A DNA stretch of 22,857 bases from Ignavibacteriales bacterium (GTDB lineage: Bacteria > Bacteroidota > Ignavibacteria > Ignavibacteriales > Melioribacteraceae). Shown here one piece after another: positions 1-7,485 of this stretch (the stretch's first letter is position 1; each line of letters opens with the position of its first letter). The position numbers and the translations under genes were made by a program. The notes under the pieces are model-generated. The model saw only the letters and a list, made by a program, of their open reading frames with translations, had not been told where the DNA came from and searched no databases. Location: assembly GCA_007280825.1 (NCBI GenBank), contig QYQI01000058.1, positions 1 through 22,857 on the forward strand, in the 5' to 3' direction.

Positions 1-387
1 CGTTTTATCGGATCGGCAGCTATAAGAAAAATTAGACCGGCAAATGCTCTTGTCTTCAACGCCATTGTTGCGGCAACGCTTGTAATTATATCAATGTTAA
101 CATTCGGCAGAGTTGCGATGTGGTCTATTCTTGTTGTTGGATTATTTAACTCAATAATGTTTCCTACAATTTTTACTTTAGCAATTGACGGATTAGGTAA
201 ACATACCGGGCAAGCATCGGGAATTCTCTGCACGGCAATTGTTGGCGGAGCGATTCTTCCTGTTATACAAGGATACTTTGCTGATAATATTGGAATACAT
301 TATGCATTCTTCGTGCCTGTTCTCGGCTATCTTTACGTTGCTTATTACGGATTGAAAGGGTATAAACCAACTTTTATAAAAAGTTAA
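1..387 (+). CDS. FucP-type sugar:H+ symporter (MFS), 3' part only
   Basis: This is the C-terminal 128 residues of a major facilitator permease. The frame is open to the left edge, so the true start lies outside the window. The sequence matches the last transmembrane helices of the fucose/glucose/galactose permease (FHS/FucP) family: a helix with SIMFPTIFTLAI, then GLGKHTGQASGIL, then a helix with GGAILPVIQGYFAD, and a last helix rich in Tyr and Leu. Members import monosaccharides across the inner membrane using the proton gradient. The gene ends 8 bases before a ROK sugar kinase, so uptake and phosphorylation are probably co-transcribed. The substrate cannot be told from this part. The family call is confident, the sugar is unknown. 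Confidence 0.85.
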   Translation, partial: RFIGSAAIRKIRPANALVFNAIVAATLVIISMLTFGRVAMWSILVVGLFNSIMFPTIFTLAIDGLGKHTGQASGILCTAIVGGAILPVIQGYFADNIGIHYAFFVPVLGYLYVAYYGLKGYKPTFIKS

Positions 388-395
388 GGCATAAA

Positions 396-1376
396 ATGAA
401 AAAAAAAGTTACGATCGGAATTGATATCGGCGGAACGAATTCCGCTTTTGGTTTTGTTGATGTTTTAGGTAAATGTATTTACGAATCTTCAATACCAACG
501 CGCGCAGAACAAAACGCAGATCAATTATTTGAAAGATTATTTATCGAGATAAATAAATCATTTAAAAAATTTGATAAAGAATATGAACTGGTAGGAATTG
601 GAATCGGTGCACCGAATGGAAATTATTATAAAGGAACAGTTGAATATCCTCCTAACTTAAATTGGGGAAATGTAAACGTAATAGATCTTGTAAAAAAATA
701 TTCTCCGCTTCCATGTGCAATAACAAATGATGCAAATGCTGCAGCGATTGGTGAAATGATTTTTGGCGCAGCAAAGGGAATGAAAAATTTTATTGTCATC
801 ACACTTGGTACAGGTCTGGGAAGCGGCATTGTCGTTAACGGAGAAATAGTTTATGGCGCAGACGGATTTGCCGGAGAGATCGGACATACAATTGTTGATC
901 CAAATGGAAGAGAATGCGGATGCGGAAGAAAGGGATGTCTTGAAACTTATTCTTCTGCTACCGGAATTTGTAGAACAGTTAAGGAATTAATCGAAACAGC
1001 AGACACGCCAAGTGAGTTACGTAAAATTCCATTTAACAACATTACTGCAAAAGATATTGCAGATGCTGCAAACCGAGGAGATAAACTTGCTCTTGATGCG
1101 TTTGATTTTACAGCAAAAATTCTCGGACTTAAACTTGCAGATTCCATTGCATATTTAAGTCCCGAAGCAATTATTCTTTTTGGCGGACTTGCTGCTGCCG
1201 GCGATTTAATTTTTGTACCTACGAAACGCTATATGGAAGAATACATGCTGAATATTTTCAAGAACAAAGTAAAATTAATTCCATCAGGATTACCCGATGG
1301 TAACTCTGCAGTACTTGGATCAAGCGCCTTGATCTGGAATGAACTAAAAAGCGAAAATTTATTTCCCGCAAATTAA
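396..1376 (+). CDS. ROK-family sugar kinase (glucokinase-like)
   Basis: A complete 326-residue cytoplasmic kinase of the ROK family, which phosphorylates hexoses with ATP. The N-terminal phosphate-binding motif DIGGTN lies at residues 10-15. The catalytic Asp is D112 in TNDANAAAIGE. The ATP-site glycine stretch LGTGLGSGIV is at about 137-146. The ROK signature follows, with E161 and H164 in GEIGH and a zinc site C174, C176 and C181 in CGCGRKGCLE. Length is normal for the family. The start is preceded by AAGG at 386-389, overlapping the stop of the permease gene. Next to a FucP-like permease, glucokinase or another hexose kinase is the likely role, but ROK also includes N-acetylmannosamine and fructose kinases, so the substrate is open. 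Confidence 0.9.
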   Translation: MKKKVTIGIDIGGTNSAFGFVDVLGKCIYESSIPTRAEQNADQLFERLFIEINKSFKKFDKEYELVGIGIGAPNGNYYKGTVEYPPNLNWGNVNVIDLVKKYSPLPCAITNDANAAAIGEMIFGAAKGMKNFIVITLGTGLGSGIVVNGEIVYGADGFAGEIGHTIVDPNGRECGCGRKGCLETYSSATGICRTVKELIETADTPSELRKIPFNNITAKDIADAANRGDKLALDAFDFTAKILGLKLADSIAYLSPEAIILFGGLAAAGDLIFVPTKRYMEEYMLNIFKNKVKLIPSGLPDGNSAVLGSSALIWNELKSENLFPAN

Positions 1377-1643
1377 TGGACACTTTATCCTCCGGCAAAC
1401 CTTATTTGCGCCACATCACACAAAAGATGTTGATAACCTTTTTCTCTTTAGGTAAGTTGAAGGCAGTATTTGAGACAATTGTTATGTATTTATTATTTCT
1501 TCTTTCGCCCTATAATATTTTTCTGCAATCCGGAAAGATTTGTTATTCTCGTTTACGAGTTAATCTCTCTTTAACACAAAACAAATTTATCACAGCAATT
1601 AATTCGCTCCCAAATTATCAAACACATAAATAGAAGGTGAATT

Positions 1644-2972
1644 ATGAAAACATTTTTAAAATTATTCATTTTGTTTTTTATTGTATCGAATATGTATGCT
1701 CAAACATGGACAACTTACGACTACAACAATTCTAATTATTCTTTGACTGCAACGTATTGTTTGACAGTAGATGCTTCAAATAATATTTGGATAGGCACAA
1801 ATCGGTCAATAGTTAAATTCAATCAACTAAACACATGGACTGTTTACGACGCATCCAATTCTGGAATGCCGAATGATCGAGTTGTAGATATTGCAACAAC
1901 AGGAACGAATTCAGTTTGGGTTTGTACTTACGGAAGCGGACTTTTGAATTTTAACGGAAGTATGTGGCAGCAATATCTACCTTCTAACTGTGGTATACTA
2001 AGCAACTATACATATTGTGTAGGATTTGATACTCCCGGAAATGTATGGATGGGAATCTTATCAGCTAATGCACAAAATGCAGGTGTAATGAAATGGTCTG
2101 GAGGAAACAATTGGACTCCTTATAACAATTTCTTTGATGGATATAATTACAAGAACGTTGAAGCAATTGCAAAAGACAATGCTGGAAATATTTGGTGCGG
2201 AACGAGTATTGGTGTTTTTAAATTTGACGGAACAAACTGGACCCCCTATACAAAAGAAAATACAAGTGGTGGACTATGCGGTAATTATGTTAGAACTATC
2301 GCCGTTGACGCATCGGGAAATATTTGGTTTGGTTGCGAAGATAAAGATCCGGTAACCGGATATCCGATAGCAGGCGGTCTCTCAAAATTTACAGGCACTT
2401 CCTGGTCAAACTATAAACCATCGAACAGTAATTTAACTACTGGCTATATAAGTGCAATTGCTTTTAGAAATAATGAAGTGTGGGTCGGAACAGGATTTTG
2501 CGGAGAAGTTTCTGATAATAAAGGATTGTTCAAGTTCGATGGTACAAATTGGACTAATTATGCAAACAACACAAGCACATTCCCAGGCGCTTGCGTTTTT
2601 GATATCGTTGTTGATAAAAATAATAACTTATGGGTTGCTGGACCAAACATTCTTACTAAGATTAATTTTACCCCATCAGGAATTGAAGATAATTACAAAG
2701 ACATTATTCCAACTCAGTATTCATTGAACGCTTATCCCAATCCTTTTAATCCAACAACTAAAATTGAATTTTCAATTCCTAAGCAAGGAAAATACACTAT
2801 CAAAATTTACAATACATTAGGACAAGAACTAAGCATGCTGGTAGATCATGAATTAGTTGCCGGTGTTCACAGTGTAACTTTTGATGCAAGCGGATTTGCT
2901 TCCGGAATTTATATTTGCAAGCTGAACGGAGATAACGTTAGTCTCAGCAAAAAAATTGTTTTGACTAAATAA
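1644..2972 (+). CDS. Secreted two-component-regulator-type beta-propeller with T9SS sorting domain
   Basis: A 442-residue exported protein with a signal peptide at about residues 1-19 (hydrophobic, ending MYAQ). About seven propeller blades follow, each with a core such as GNIWCGT, GNIWFG, NEVWVGT or NNLWVA and a return strand of the type FDGTNWTPY. This is the Reg_prop repeat seen in the sensor part of hybrid two-component systems, but here there is no kinase or membrane helix. Residues 360-442 form a type A T9SS C-terminal domain: YPNPFNPTT at 364-372, a beta-sandwich with KIYNTLGQE, and the end GIYICKLNG...KKIVLTK. The protein is therefore probably carried across the outer membrane and surface-anchored or released. 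The SD GAAGGTG at 1633-1639 supports the start. The ligand is unknown; sugar or polysaccharide binding is only a guess from the neighbouring sugar genes. Confidence 0.85.
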   Translation: MKTFLKLFILFFIVSNMYAQTWTTYDYNNSNYSLTATYCLTVDASNNIWIGTNRSIVKFNQLNTWTVYDASNSGMPNDRVVDIATTGTNSVWVCTYGSGLLNFNGSMWQQYLPSNCGILSNYTYCVGFDTPGNVWMGILSANAQNAGVMKWSGGNNWTPYNNFFDGYNYKNVEAIAKDNAGNIWCGTSIGVFKFDGTNWTPYTKENTSGGLCGNYVRTIAVDASGNIWFGCEDKDPVTGYPIAGGLSKFTGTSWSNYKPSNSNLTTGYISAIAFRNNEVWVGTGFCGEVSDNKGLFKFDGTNWTNYANNTSTFPGACVFDIVVDKNNNLWVAGPNILTKINFTPSGIEDNYKDIIPTQYSLNAYPNPFNPTTKIEFSIPKQGKYTIKIYNTLGQELSMLVDHELVAGVHSVTFDASGFASGIYICKLNGDNVSLSKKIVLTK

Positions 2973-2987
2973 TTTCTACAATTATTT

Positions 2988-3016
2988 AAATGCCCCTTTG
3001 AGTAAAAGGGGCATTT
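2988..3016. terminator. Bidirectional intrinsic terminator
   Basis: A perfect 12-bp stem (2988-2999 pairing with 3005-3016) with a 5-base loop, GAGTA. The stem runs from an A/T end through a CCCC/GGGG core. It lies between convergent genes, 15 bases after the + gene and 6 bases after the end of the - gene, so it can serve both strands. The T tract on the + strand is short and partly inside the stem. Confidence 0.75.
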
Positions 3017-3022
3017 GAAAAT

Positions 3023-3901
3023 TTACTGCACATCATAACCTTTCGATGCTACCCAAATTTTAAACCATTCTTCGCGGGTTAATTTTATTTCTAAACCTTT
3101 TAGTGCAGATTTTATCCGATCAATTTTTCCACTTCCCAACACTACAATAAAATTTACAGGATGAACCAACAACCAAGCTGTTGCAACAGTATCAATCCCG
3201 ACTTGATATTTATGGGCAATCTCATTCAGAACATTTCTAACCCGATTTGCTTGCTCGCTATTTTCCCAAAATATTCTTCCGCCCGCAAATGGAGACCAAA
3301 TCATTGGAAAGATTTTTTTCTCTTGAAGAAAATCAATGTTGCCGTTATCAAAATGTTCCAGGTTGAGGACGGAAACTTCAATTTGATTTGTGATGAGTGC
3401 AAAATCTAAACGTGATTGGAGAAGATCGAATTGATTTGGTAAAAAATTAGAAACTCCAAAGTGTAATACTTTTCCGGACTTCTTCAGAGTATAAAACGCT
3501 TCGGCAGTTTCATCCGCATTCATAAATGGATCGGGGCGGTGGATAAGAAGTAGATCAATATAATCGGTTGACAAATTTCGAAGTGAGCTCTCCACTGATT
3601 TTATTATATGCGCTTTTGAAGTATCATAACAATGTAATTGATGTTCTGGAAATTTTTGGGAGACTAATTTTATTCCGCACTTTGTAACGATTTGCATTTT
3701 TTCCCGTAATGATGGATTCTCTTTCAGAACATTTCCGAACGATGCCTCGCATTCATAATCGCCATAAATATCGGCATGATCGAACGAAGTAATTCCTAAT
3801 TCAAGTGATTGGGTAATTAAAGTATTGAGTTGTTGAGTTGAAGAATTCCATTCGCGTGCACGCCAAAGACCAAGCGCAATTCTTGAAAGATTGAATTCCA
3901 T
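3023..3901 (-). CDS. Aldo/keto reductase, YdhF-like
   Basis: A 292-residue NAD(P)H-dependent aldo/keto reductase with a TIM-barrel fold, probably cytoplasmic. The catalytic tetrad is visible: D41 and Y46 in FDHADIYGDYECEASFG, K74 in IVTKCGI, and H121 in LLLIHRPDP. The motif around the tetrad Asp and Tyr closely resembles E. coli YdhF (COG4989). GVSNF and the cofactor-end segment VVLGSGKIDRIKSAL are also present. Length is normal. The start is supported by GGAG (minus strand, 3907-3910). The substrate cannot be deduced. It is transcribed away from the MEMO1-family gene from a 77-base divergent spacer, and there is no obvious pathway link to either neighbour. Confidence 0.9.
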   Translation of the reverse strand: MEFNLSRIALGLWRAREWNSSTQQLNTLITQSLELGITSFDHADIYGDYECEASFGNVLKENPSLREKMQIVTKCGIKLVSQKFPEHQLHCYDTSKAHIIKSVESSLRNLSTDYIDLLLIHRPDPFMNADETAEAFYTLKKSGKVLHFGVSNFLPNQFDLLQSRLDFALITNQIEVSVLNLEHFDNGNIDFLQEKKIFPMIWSPFAGGRIFWENSEQANRVRNVLNEIAHKYQVGIDTVATAWLLVHPVNFIVVLGSGKIDRIKSALKGLEIKLTREEWFKIWVASKGYDVQ

Positions 3902-3978
3902 ATTTACTCCAAAGAAATATATTTGCTGATATATAATATAGTATTTAGATTGAATTAGTATTAAAAGGATATTTTAAA
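3902..3978. promoter_or_regulatory. Divergent promoter spacer
   Basis: A very AT-rich 77-base spacer between the start of the aldo/keto reductase gene (minus) and the MEMO1-family gene (plus), which must hold promoters for both. It has the SD GGAG for the minus gene (3907-3910) and AAAAGGA for the plus gene (3963-3969). Several TATAAT-like hexamers are present, but I cannot single out one -10/-35 pair with confidence. Confidence 0.4.
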
Positions 3979-5046
3979 ATGAAAACAAAATATGCTTATT
4001 TAATAATTCTAATTCTCAATTCTCAATTTGCCATTCTCAATTCGCAATCAATTCGTCCTATCCGTGATGATATTGGTTTTTGCTGGAGTGCAGAAGAGAT
4101 GAATCAATTTATGAATTATTTATCAAAAGAAGATAACGCCAGATCGGCAGACCATTCCAAAAATCTTTTTGCTGCTATCTCCGTACACGATGATTACCTC
4201 TACGCCGGGAAAGTTTATTACCCGCTCTATAAAAATATCAAAACAAAAGAAGTTGTGATCTTTGGTGTAACACACGGAACAGTACGCAAGGAAATGGGTG
4301 CGTTGTCTAATATTATTATTCTTGATGAGTTTGATAAGTGGCGCGGACCCTACAAAGACGTAGAGATTTCTCCGTTAAGAGAGATTATTAAATCAGAACT
4401 TCCAAAAGAAGATTTTATTGTAAGCAACAAAGCACATGAGATTGAGCATTCAATTGAAGCACTCGTTCCATTTTTTCAATATTATAATCGAGATATTAAG
4501 ATCACACCAATTATGATAACACAAATGTCTTATGAAAAAATGGAAGCCATAACAGATCGGCTCTCAAAAATAATTTTGGACTACATGCGTACAAATAATC
4601 TTAAACCCGGGAAAGATATATTTTTTCTTATCTCCAACGATGCAAATCATTATGGTGAGGATTTTAATAACTCACCTTACGGTATGGATGAAGCTGCACA
4701 TAAAACCGCGACTGAGAATGATATGAAAATAATTATGAAAGATTTAGTTTCAAAAGTTACGAACGAAAAAATTCAAAATACTGCAAACGATCTTTGGCTC
4801 GATCCGGAAAACAAAAAAATAGTTCCTTTATGGTGCGGAAGATATCCGATTGTTTTCGGCTTGCAGACAATACTCAAAGTCGCTAATGGTTTGGGTAATC
4901 ACAAAGTTTATGGAACGCTTTTCAAGTACTCGGACACATTCACGGAAAAAGTTCTGCCGGTAAAAAATACAAGCATGGGTTTAACAGCGGTATTTTCTTA
5001 TAAACATTGGTGTGCATGGTTTACTGAGGGATTCTATTTGAAGTGA
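3979..5046 (+). CDS. Exported MEMO1-family protein (AmmeMemoRadiSam system protein B family)
   Basis: A 355-residue protein of the MEMO1 family, related to class III extradiol dioxygenases and LigB. The four residues lining the metal-like pocket of human MEMO1 (H49, H81, H192, C244) have plausible equivalents: H70 in AISVHDDYLYAG, H99 in FGVTHG, H224 in SNDANHYGEDF, and C286 in WCGRYPIVFG. The family motif EHSIEALVPFF is at 156-166. Unlike typical cytosolic members it starts with a hydrophobic segment (residues 5-23, ending LNSQS) that reads as a signal peptide or anchor, so it probably acts in the periplasm. Part of that segment is encoded by a heptamer DNA repeat. No AMMECR1 or radical SAM partner, the usual neighbours, is present; the next gene is a YiiX-like hydrolase 24 bases on. 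Start supported by AAAAGGA at 3963-3969. The reaction is not known for the family. Confidence 0.82.
   Translation: MKTKYAYLIILILNSQFAILNSQSIRPIRDDIGFCWSAEEMNQFMNYLSKEDNARSADHSKNLFAAISVHDDYLYAGKVYYPLYKNIKTKEVVIFGVTHGTVRKEMGALSNIIILDEFDKWRGPYKDVEISPLREIIKSELPKEDFIVSNKAHEIEHSIEALVPFFQYYNRDIKITPIMITQMSYEKMEAITDRLSKIILDYMRTNNLKPGKDIFFLISNDANHYGEDFNNSPYGMDEAAHKTATENDMKIIMKDLVSKVTNEKIQNTANDLWLDPENKKIVPLWCGRYPIVFGLQTILKVANGLGNHKVYGTLFKYSDTFTEKVLPVKNTSMGLTAVFSYKHWCAWFTEGFYLK
4005..4045. repeat. Heptanucleotide tandem repeat AATTCTC within a coding region
   Basis: About six imperfect copies of a 7-base unit: a short first copy, AATTCTC twice, AATTTGC, CATTCTC and AATTCGC. It lies inside the N-terminal hydrophobic segment of the MEMO1-family gene. 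Three units equal seven codons, so the protein shows a heptapeptide repeat, ILNSQFA followed by ILNSQS, at residues 13-25. A change of one unit would shift the reading frame. Confidence 0.8.
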
Positions 5047-5077
5047 AAAGTCAAACGTGAAAGGTGAAACGTGAAAA
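5043..5077. repeat. Heptanucleotide tandem repeat GTGAAA(A/G/C) at a gene junction
   Basis: Five contiguous 7-base units: GTGAAAA, GTCAAAC, GTGAAAG, GTGAAAC, GTGAAAA. The first unit holds the TGA stop of the MEMO1-family gene (5044-5046). The third and fourth together make the SD AAAGGTGA (5060-5067). The fifth supplies the GTG start of the next gene (5071). The whole junction is therefore repeat DNA. Confidence 0.85.
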
Positions 5078-6543
5078 GAAAAATTATTTATTCAATCGGT
5101 GCAATAATAGTTATCTACTTACTGCTACTTATTCCAATTGGAAAGAATGAATCTCCCAAAGTTGCAGCAAATCAACAGTTTGTATGGAACAGGGATTCAC
5201 TTTGGCTCTCGCTAGAATCTTTTTATGTGCAAGCGAAGAAAAAAGATTGCGCACAACTCAAGAATGAAATAAACAATTCATATAAGTATTTGAATGCAGT
5301 ATTGGATTCAATCGAAAGAACTTCTCTATTGCCAACAGATTCAAAATTTTTAAGGATTGAAAACGGAATATTTCATACTGCGGCTTTAGTCGGTGCATGT
5401 CAAGAACATCTGACCGATTTTATAAATCTTTTTTCACGAATTAGAAACACAGTTAAAGTACAATCAATTAAATGGGATTTGAATGATTTAGCTACACGAC
5501 AAACATTGTACAAATTAATTTATGGCGGGCGTGCTGCAGTTGAGGAACTTCTTCTCCAAGCGGATAAAAATAAAATACCTTCCTTAATAATTGGTAAAGA
5601 AGAAATCTCTTCCACACCAACAACTATTATTAACGGATTGGTAATTCATAGCGGAGATATTTTAGTATCACGCGGCGGTGCGCCAACTTCGGCATTGATT
5701 GCAAGAGGCAACGATTATCCCGGAAATTTTTCTCACGTTGCTTTGGTTTATGTTGATGAAAAAACTGAGAAGACTTATATAATCGAATCCCATATTGAAA
5801 AAGGTGTAGCGATCGCTTCAATTGATGATTATTTAAAAGATAAAAAACTTCGCATAATGGTTTTGCGTTTGAGAGCAGATCATCACAAAATTCTTCAAGA
5901 TAAAATGCTTTCGCATAAAGCAGCAAAGTTTGCATTTGAACGAGCATCCTCTCAACATATTGCTTACGATTTTGAAATGAATTTTAATGACAGCACAAAA
6001 CTCTTCTGTTCAGAAGTAGCTTCATTTGCATATAAAAAGTTTGGCATAAATCTGTGGATGGGATTATCAAGCATTTCATCTAAAGGTGTTGCAAAATGGC
6101 TTGCGGGATTTGGAGTTAAAAATTTTGTAACTCAAGAACCTTCTGATTTGGAATACGATTCGCAATTAACAGTTGTAGCTGAGTGGCGAGATGTCGTAAC
6201 TCTTTTAAAAGATCATATTGATAATGCAATAATTGAAGGTCTTCTTGAACAAGCTGAAGCGGGAAAAGAGCTTGGTTATGATTGGTATCTTCTTCCAATA
6301 GCAAGAACAATGAAGTTATATAGCATAATCCTTAATCTATTTGGTAAAGTTGGACCGGTTCCGGAGGGAATGAGTCCGGAATCCGCTCTCAGACATAAAA
6401 AGTTGGTTGCTATACACGAAGAGATTAAAAATGAAATTGAGATTAAAGCGAAGAAGTTCATTGAGCAAATGAATTATAATCCGCCATATTGGAAATTGGT
6501 TTCATTTGCCAGAGAAACAATCACCGAGAAAAAATTATTTTGA
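5071..6543 (+). CDS. Membrane-anchored YiiX/NlpC-P60-like cysteine hydrolase
   Basis: A 490-residue protein with a GTG start. An N-terminal hydrophobic helix at 5-22 acts as a signal anchor. A mainly helical region follows to about residue 185, then a YiiX/YebB-type permuted papain-like domain. Its marks are GDILVSRGGAPTSALIARG at 195-213, the catalytic His H222 in NFSHVALVYV, the supporting acid E239 in IIESHIEKGV, and the nucleophile C313 in KLFCSEVASFAYKKFG. About 130 further residues follow. Related enzymes cleave amide or ester bonds in peptidoglycan peptides or acyl chains, probably here outside the cytoplasm. It follows the MEMO1-family gene by 24 bases, so the two are likely co-transcribed. 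The GTG start is supported by the SD at 5060-5067 and by the hydrophobic N-terminus directly after it; no ATG lies near. The substrate is unknown. Confidence 0.8.
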   Translation: MKRKIIYSIGAIIVIYLLLLIPIGKNESPKVAANQQFVWNRDSLWLSLESFYVQAKKKDCAQLKNEINNSYKYLNAVLDSIERTSLLPTDSKFLRIENGIFHTAALVGACQEHLTDFINLFSRIRNTVKVQSIKWDLNDLATRQTLYKLIYGGRAAVEELLLQADKNKIPSLIIGKEEISSTPTTIINGLVIHSGDILVSRGGAPTSALIARGNDYPGNFSHVALVYVDEKTEKTYIIESHIEKGVAIASIDDYLKDKKLRIMVLRLRADHHKILQDKMLSHKAAKFAFERASSQHIAYDFEMNFNDSTKLFCSEVASFAYKKFGINLWMGLSSISSKGVAKWLAGFGVKNFVTQEPSDLEYDSQLTVVAEWRDVVTLLKDHIDNAIIEGLLEQAEAGKELGYDWYLLPIARTMKLYSIILNLFGKVGPVPEGMSPESALRHKKLVAIHEEIKNEIEIKAKKFIEQMNYNPPYWKLVSFARETITEKKLF

Positions 6544-6562
6544 AATTATTTAAACGTAAACC

Positions 6563-6742
6563 GTGAAAAGCAAAATCTCAAACCCATGGTTGCAAATACC
6601 TGCTGAAGACTATGAAGGACATCTGTCCGTCCCAAACGTAGATCAATTACAAATGCTTAATAAAATTTTTGCGAACGTTTTGAATGAGGTTCCCCCCCAA
6701 TCTATTGCAGCTCTTGGCTGTACAACAGGAAATAAGTTCTAA
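6563..6742 (+). pseudogene. Truncated class I SAM-dependent methyltransferase (59-codon remnant)
   Basis: From a GTG at 6563 to TAA at 6740-6742 the frame encodes 59 residues that read as the start of a class I SAM methyltransferase. The N-terminal piece is NPWLQIPAEDYEGHLS, a helix with QLQMLNKIFANVL follows, and then the SAM-binding motif I, SIAALGCTTGN. The frame stops two residues later (KF), where intact relatives continue with a motif such as GFEHI and about 150-200 more residues. The next 65 bases do not continue the domain in any + frame, so this is a truncation and not a simple frameshift. A run of seven C (6692-6698) lies inside it. It starts 19 bases after the YiiX-like gene and shares the GTGAAAAG start seen at 5071, so it was probably the third gene of that operon. 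It may still be translated, but it cannot form a working methyltransferase. Confidence 0.72.
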
Positions 6743-6807
6743 ATGGGAAAAAAGAAAATATTACTCACTCCAAAATTTCTTCAGAATTGAATTGCTATAT
6801 TTAGCAT

Positions 6808-7485
6808 ATGAAACTTATTCTAATCGAAGACGAAAAAGATTTAGCCAGCACAATCGCTTCTTATCTAAAAGAAGAAGAATACTTAATTGATAAAGCCCAT
6901 TCATATTCAGAAGCTAACGAAAAAATAAATCTGTATGAGTATGATTGTGCTTTGGTAGATTTAATGCTGCCGGATGGGAATGGAATTGATTTAGTTAAGA
7001 GGCTTAAAGAAAGAAATCAACAATGCGGAATTATTATCATATCCGCGAAGGAAGCGATAGAAGATAAAATCAATGGACTGAACTTAGGAGCGGATGATTA
7101 TATAACTAAACCATTTCATTTGGCTGAACTTAATGCAAGAATAAAATCGGTTATTAGGCGAAAACATTTTGACGGTGGAAATATTGTTCAATTAAACGAA
7201 TTGAAGATTGATATTGATAAACGAGAAGTCTTGATAAATGAGTCGGCTATAGAATTTACCCGAAGAGAATTTGATTTACTTTTATTTTTTATCAGCAACA
7301 AAGAAAGAGTATTAAATAAAGAGGCGATTGTTGAACACGTGTGGGGCGATAACTCAAGTGCATTTGACAGTTATGATTTTGTATATACTCATATAAAGAA
7401 TTTGCGAAAGAAGTTGAAGGATAGCGGAGCTAAAGATTATTTGAAATCTGTTTATGGGATTGGTTATAAGTTTACTCTAAAATGA
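6808..7485 (+). CDS. OmpR/PhoB-type response regulator
   Basis: A 225-residue DNA-binding response regulator. The receiver domain covers about 1-117: acidic pocket E7/D8, phosphoacceptor D51 in CALVDLMLPDGNG, switch Ser S79 in IIIISAKE, and conserved K101 in DDYITKPFH. A winged-helix DNA-binding domain covers about 127-225, with FTRREFDLLLFF, the hinge segment VLNKEAIVEHVWG and the end YGIGYKFTLK. It overlaps the sensor kinase by four bases, so the pair is translationally coupled, and with the efflux genes behind it the pump is the likely target. There is no clear SD. A TATATTTA element at 6796-6803, just before the ATG at 6808, hints at a very short or leaderless transcript, which is unproven. 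Confidence 0.93.
   Translation: MKLILIEDEKDLASTIASYLKEEEYLIDKAHSYSEANEKINLYEYDCALVDLMLPDGNGIDLVKRLKERNQQCGIIIISAKEAIEDKINGLNLGADDYITKPFHLAELNARIKSVIRRKHFDGGNIVQLNELKIDIDKREVLINESAIEFTRREFDLLLFFISNKERVLNKEAIVEHVWGDNSSAFDSYDFVYTHIKNLRKKLKDSGAKDYLKSVYGIGYKFTLK

Noticed and set aside
1376..1633. 85-codon open frame beginning in the stop codon of the ROK kinase gene
   Set aside because: It has no SD of its own and no recognisable domain. The composition looks like translated AT-rich spacer. I treat 1377-1632 as non-coding, with no clear terminator found in it.
4005..5077. Short repeats as part of a CRISPR array
   Set aside because: The units are 7 bases, contiguous and without spacers, so they are simple tandem repeats.
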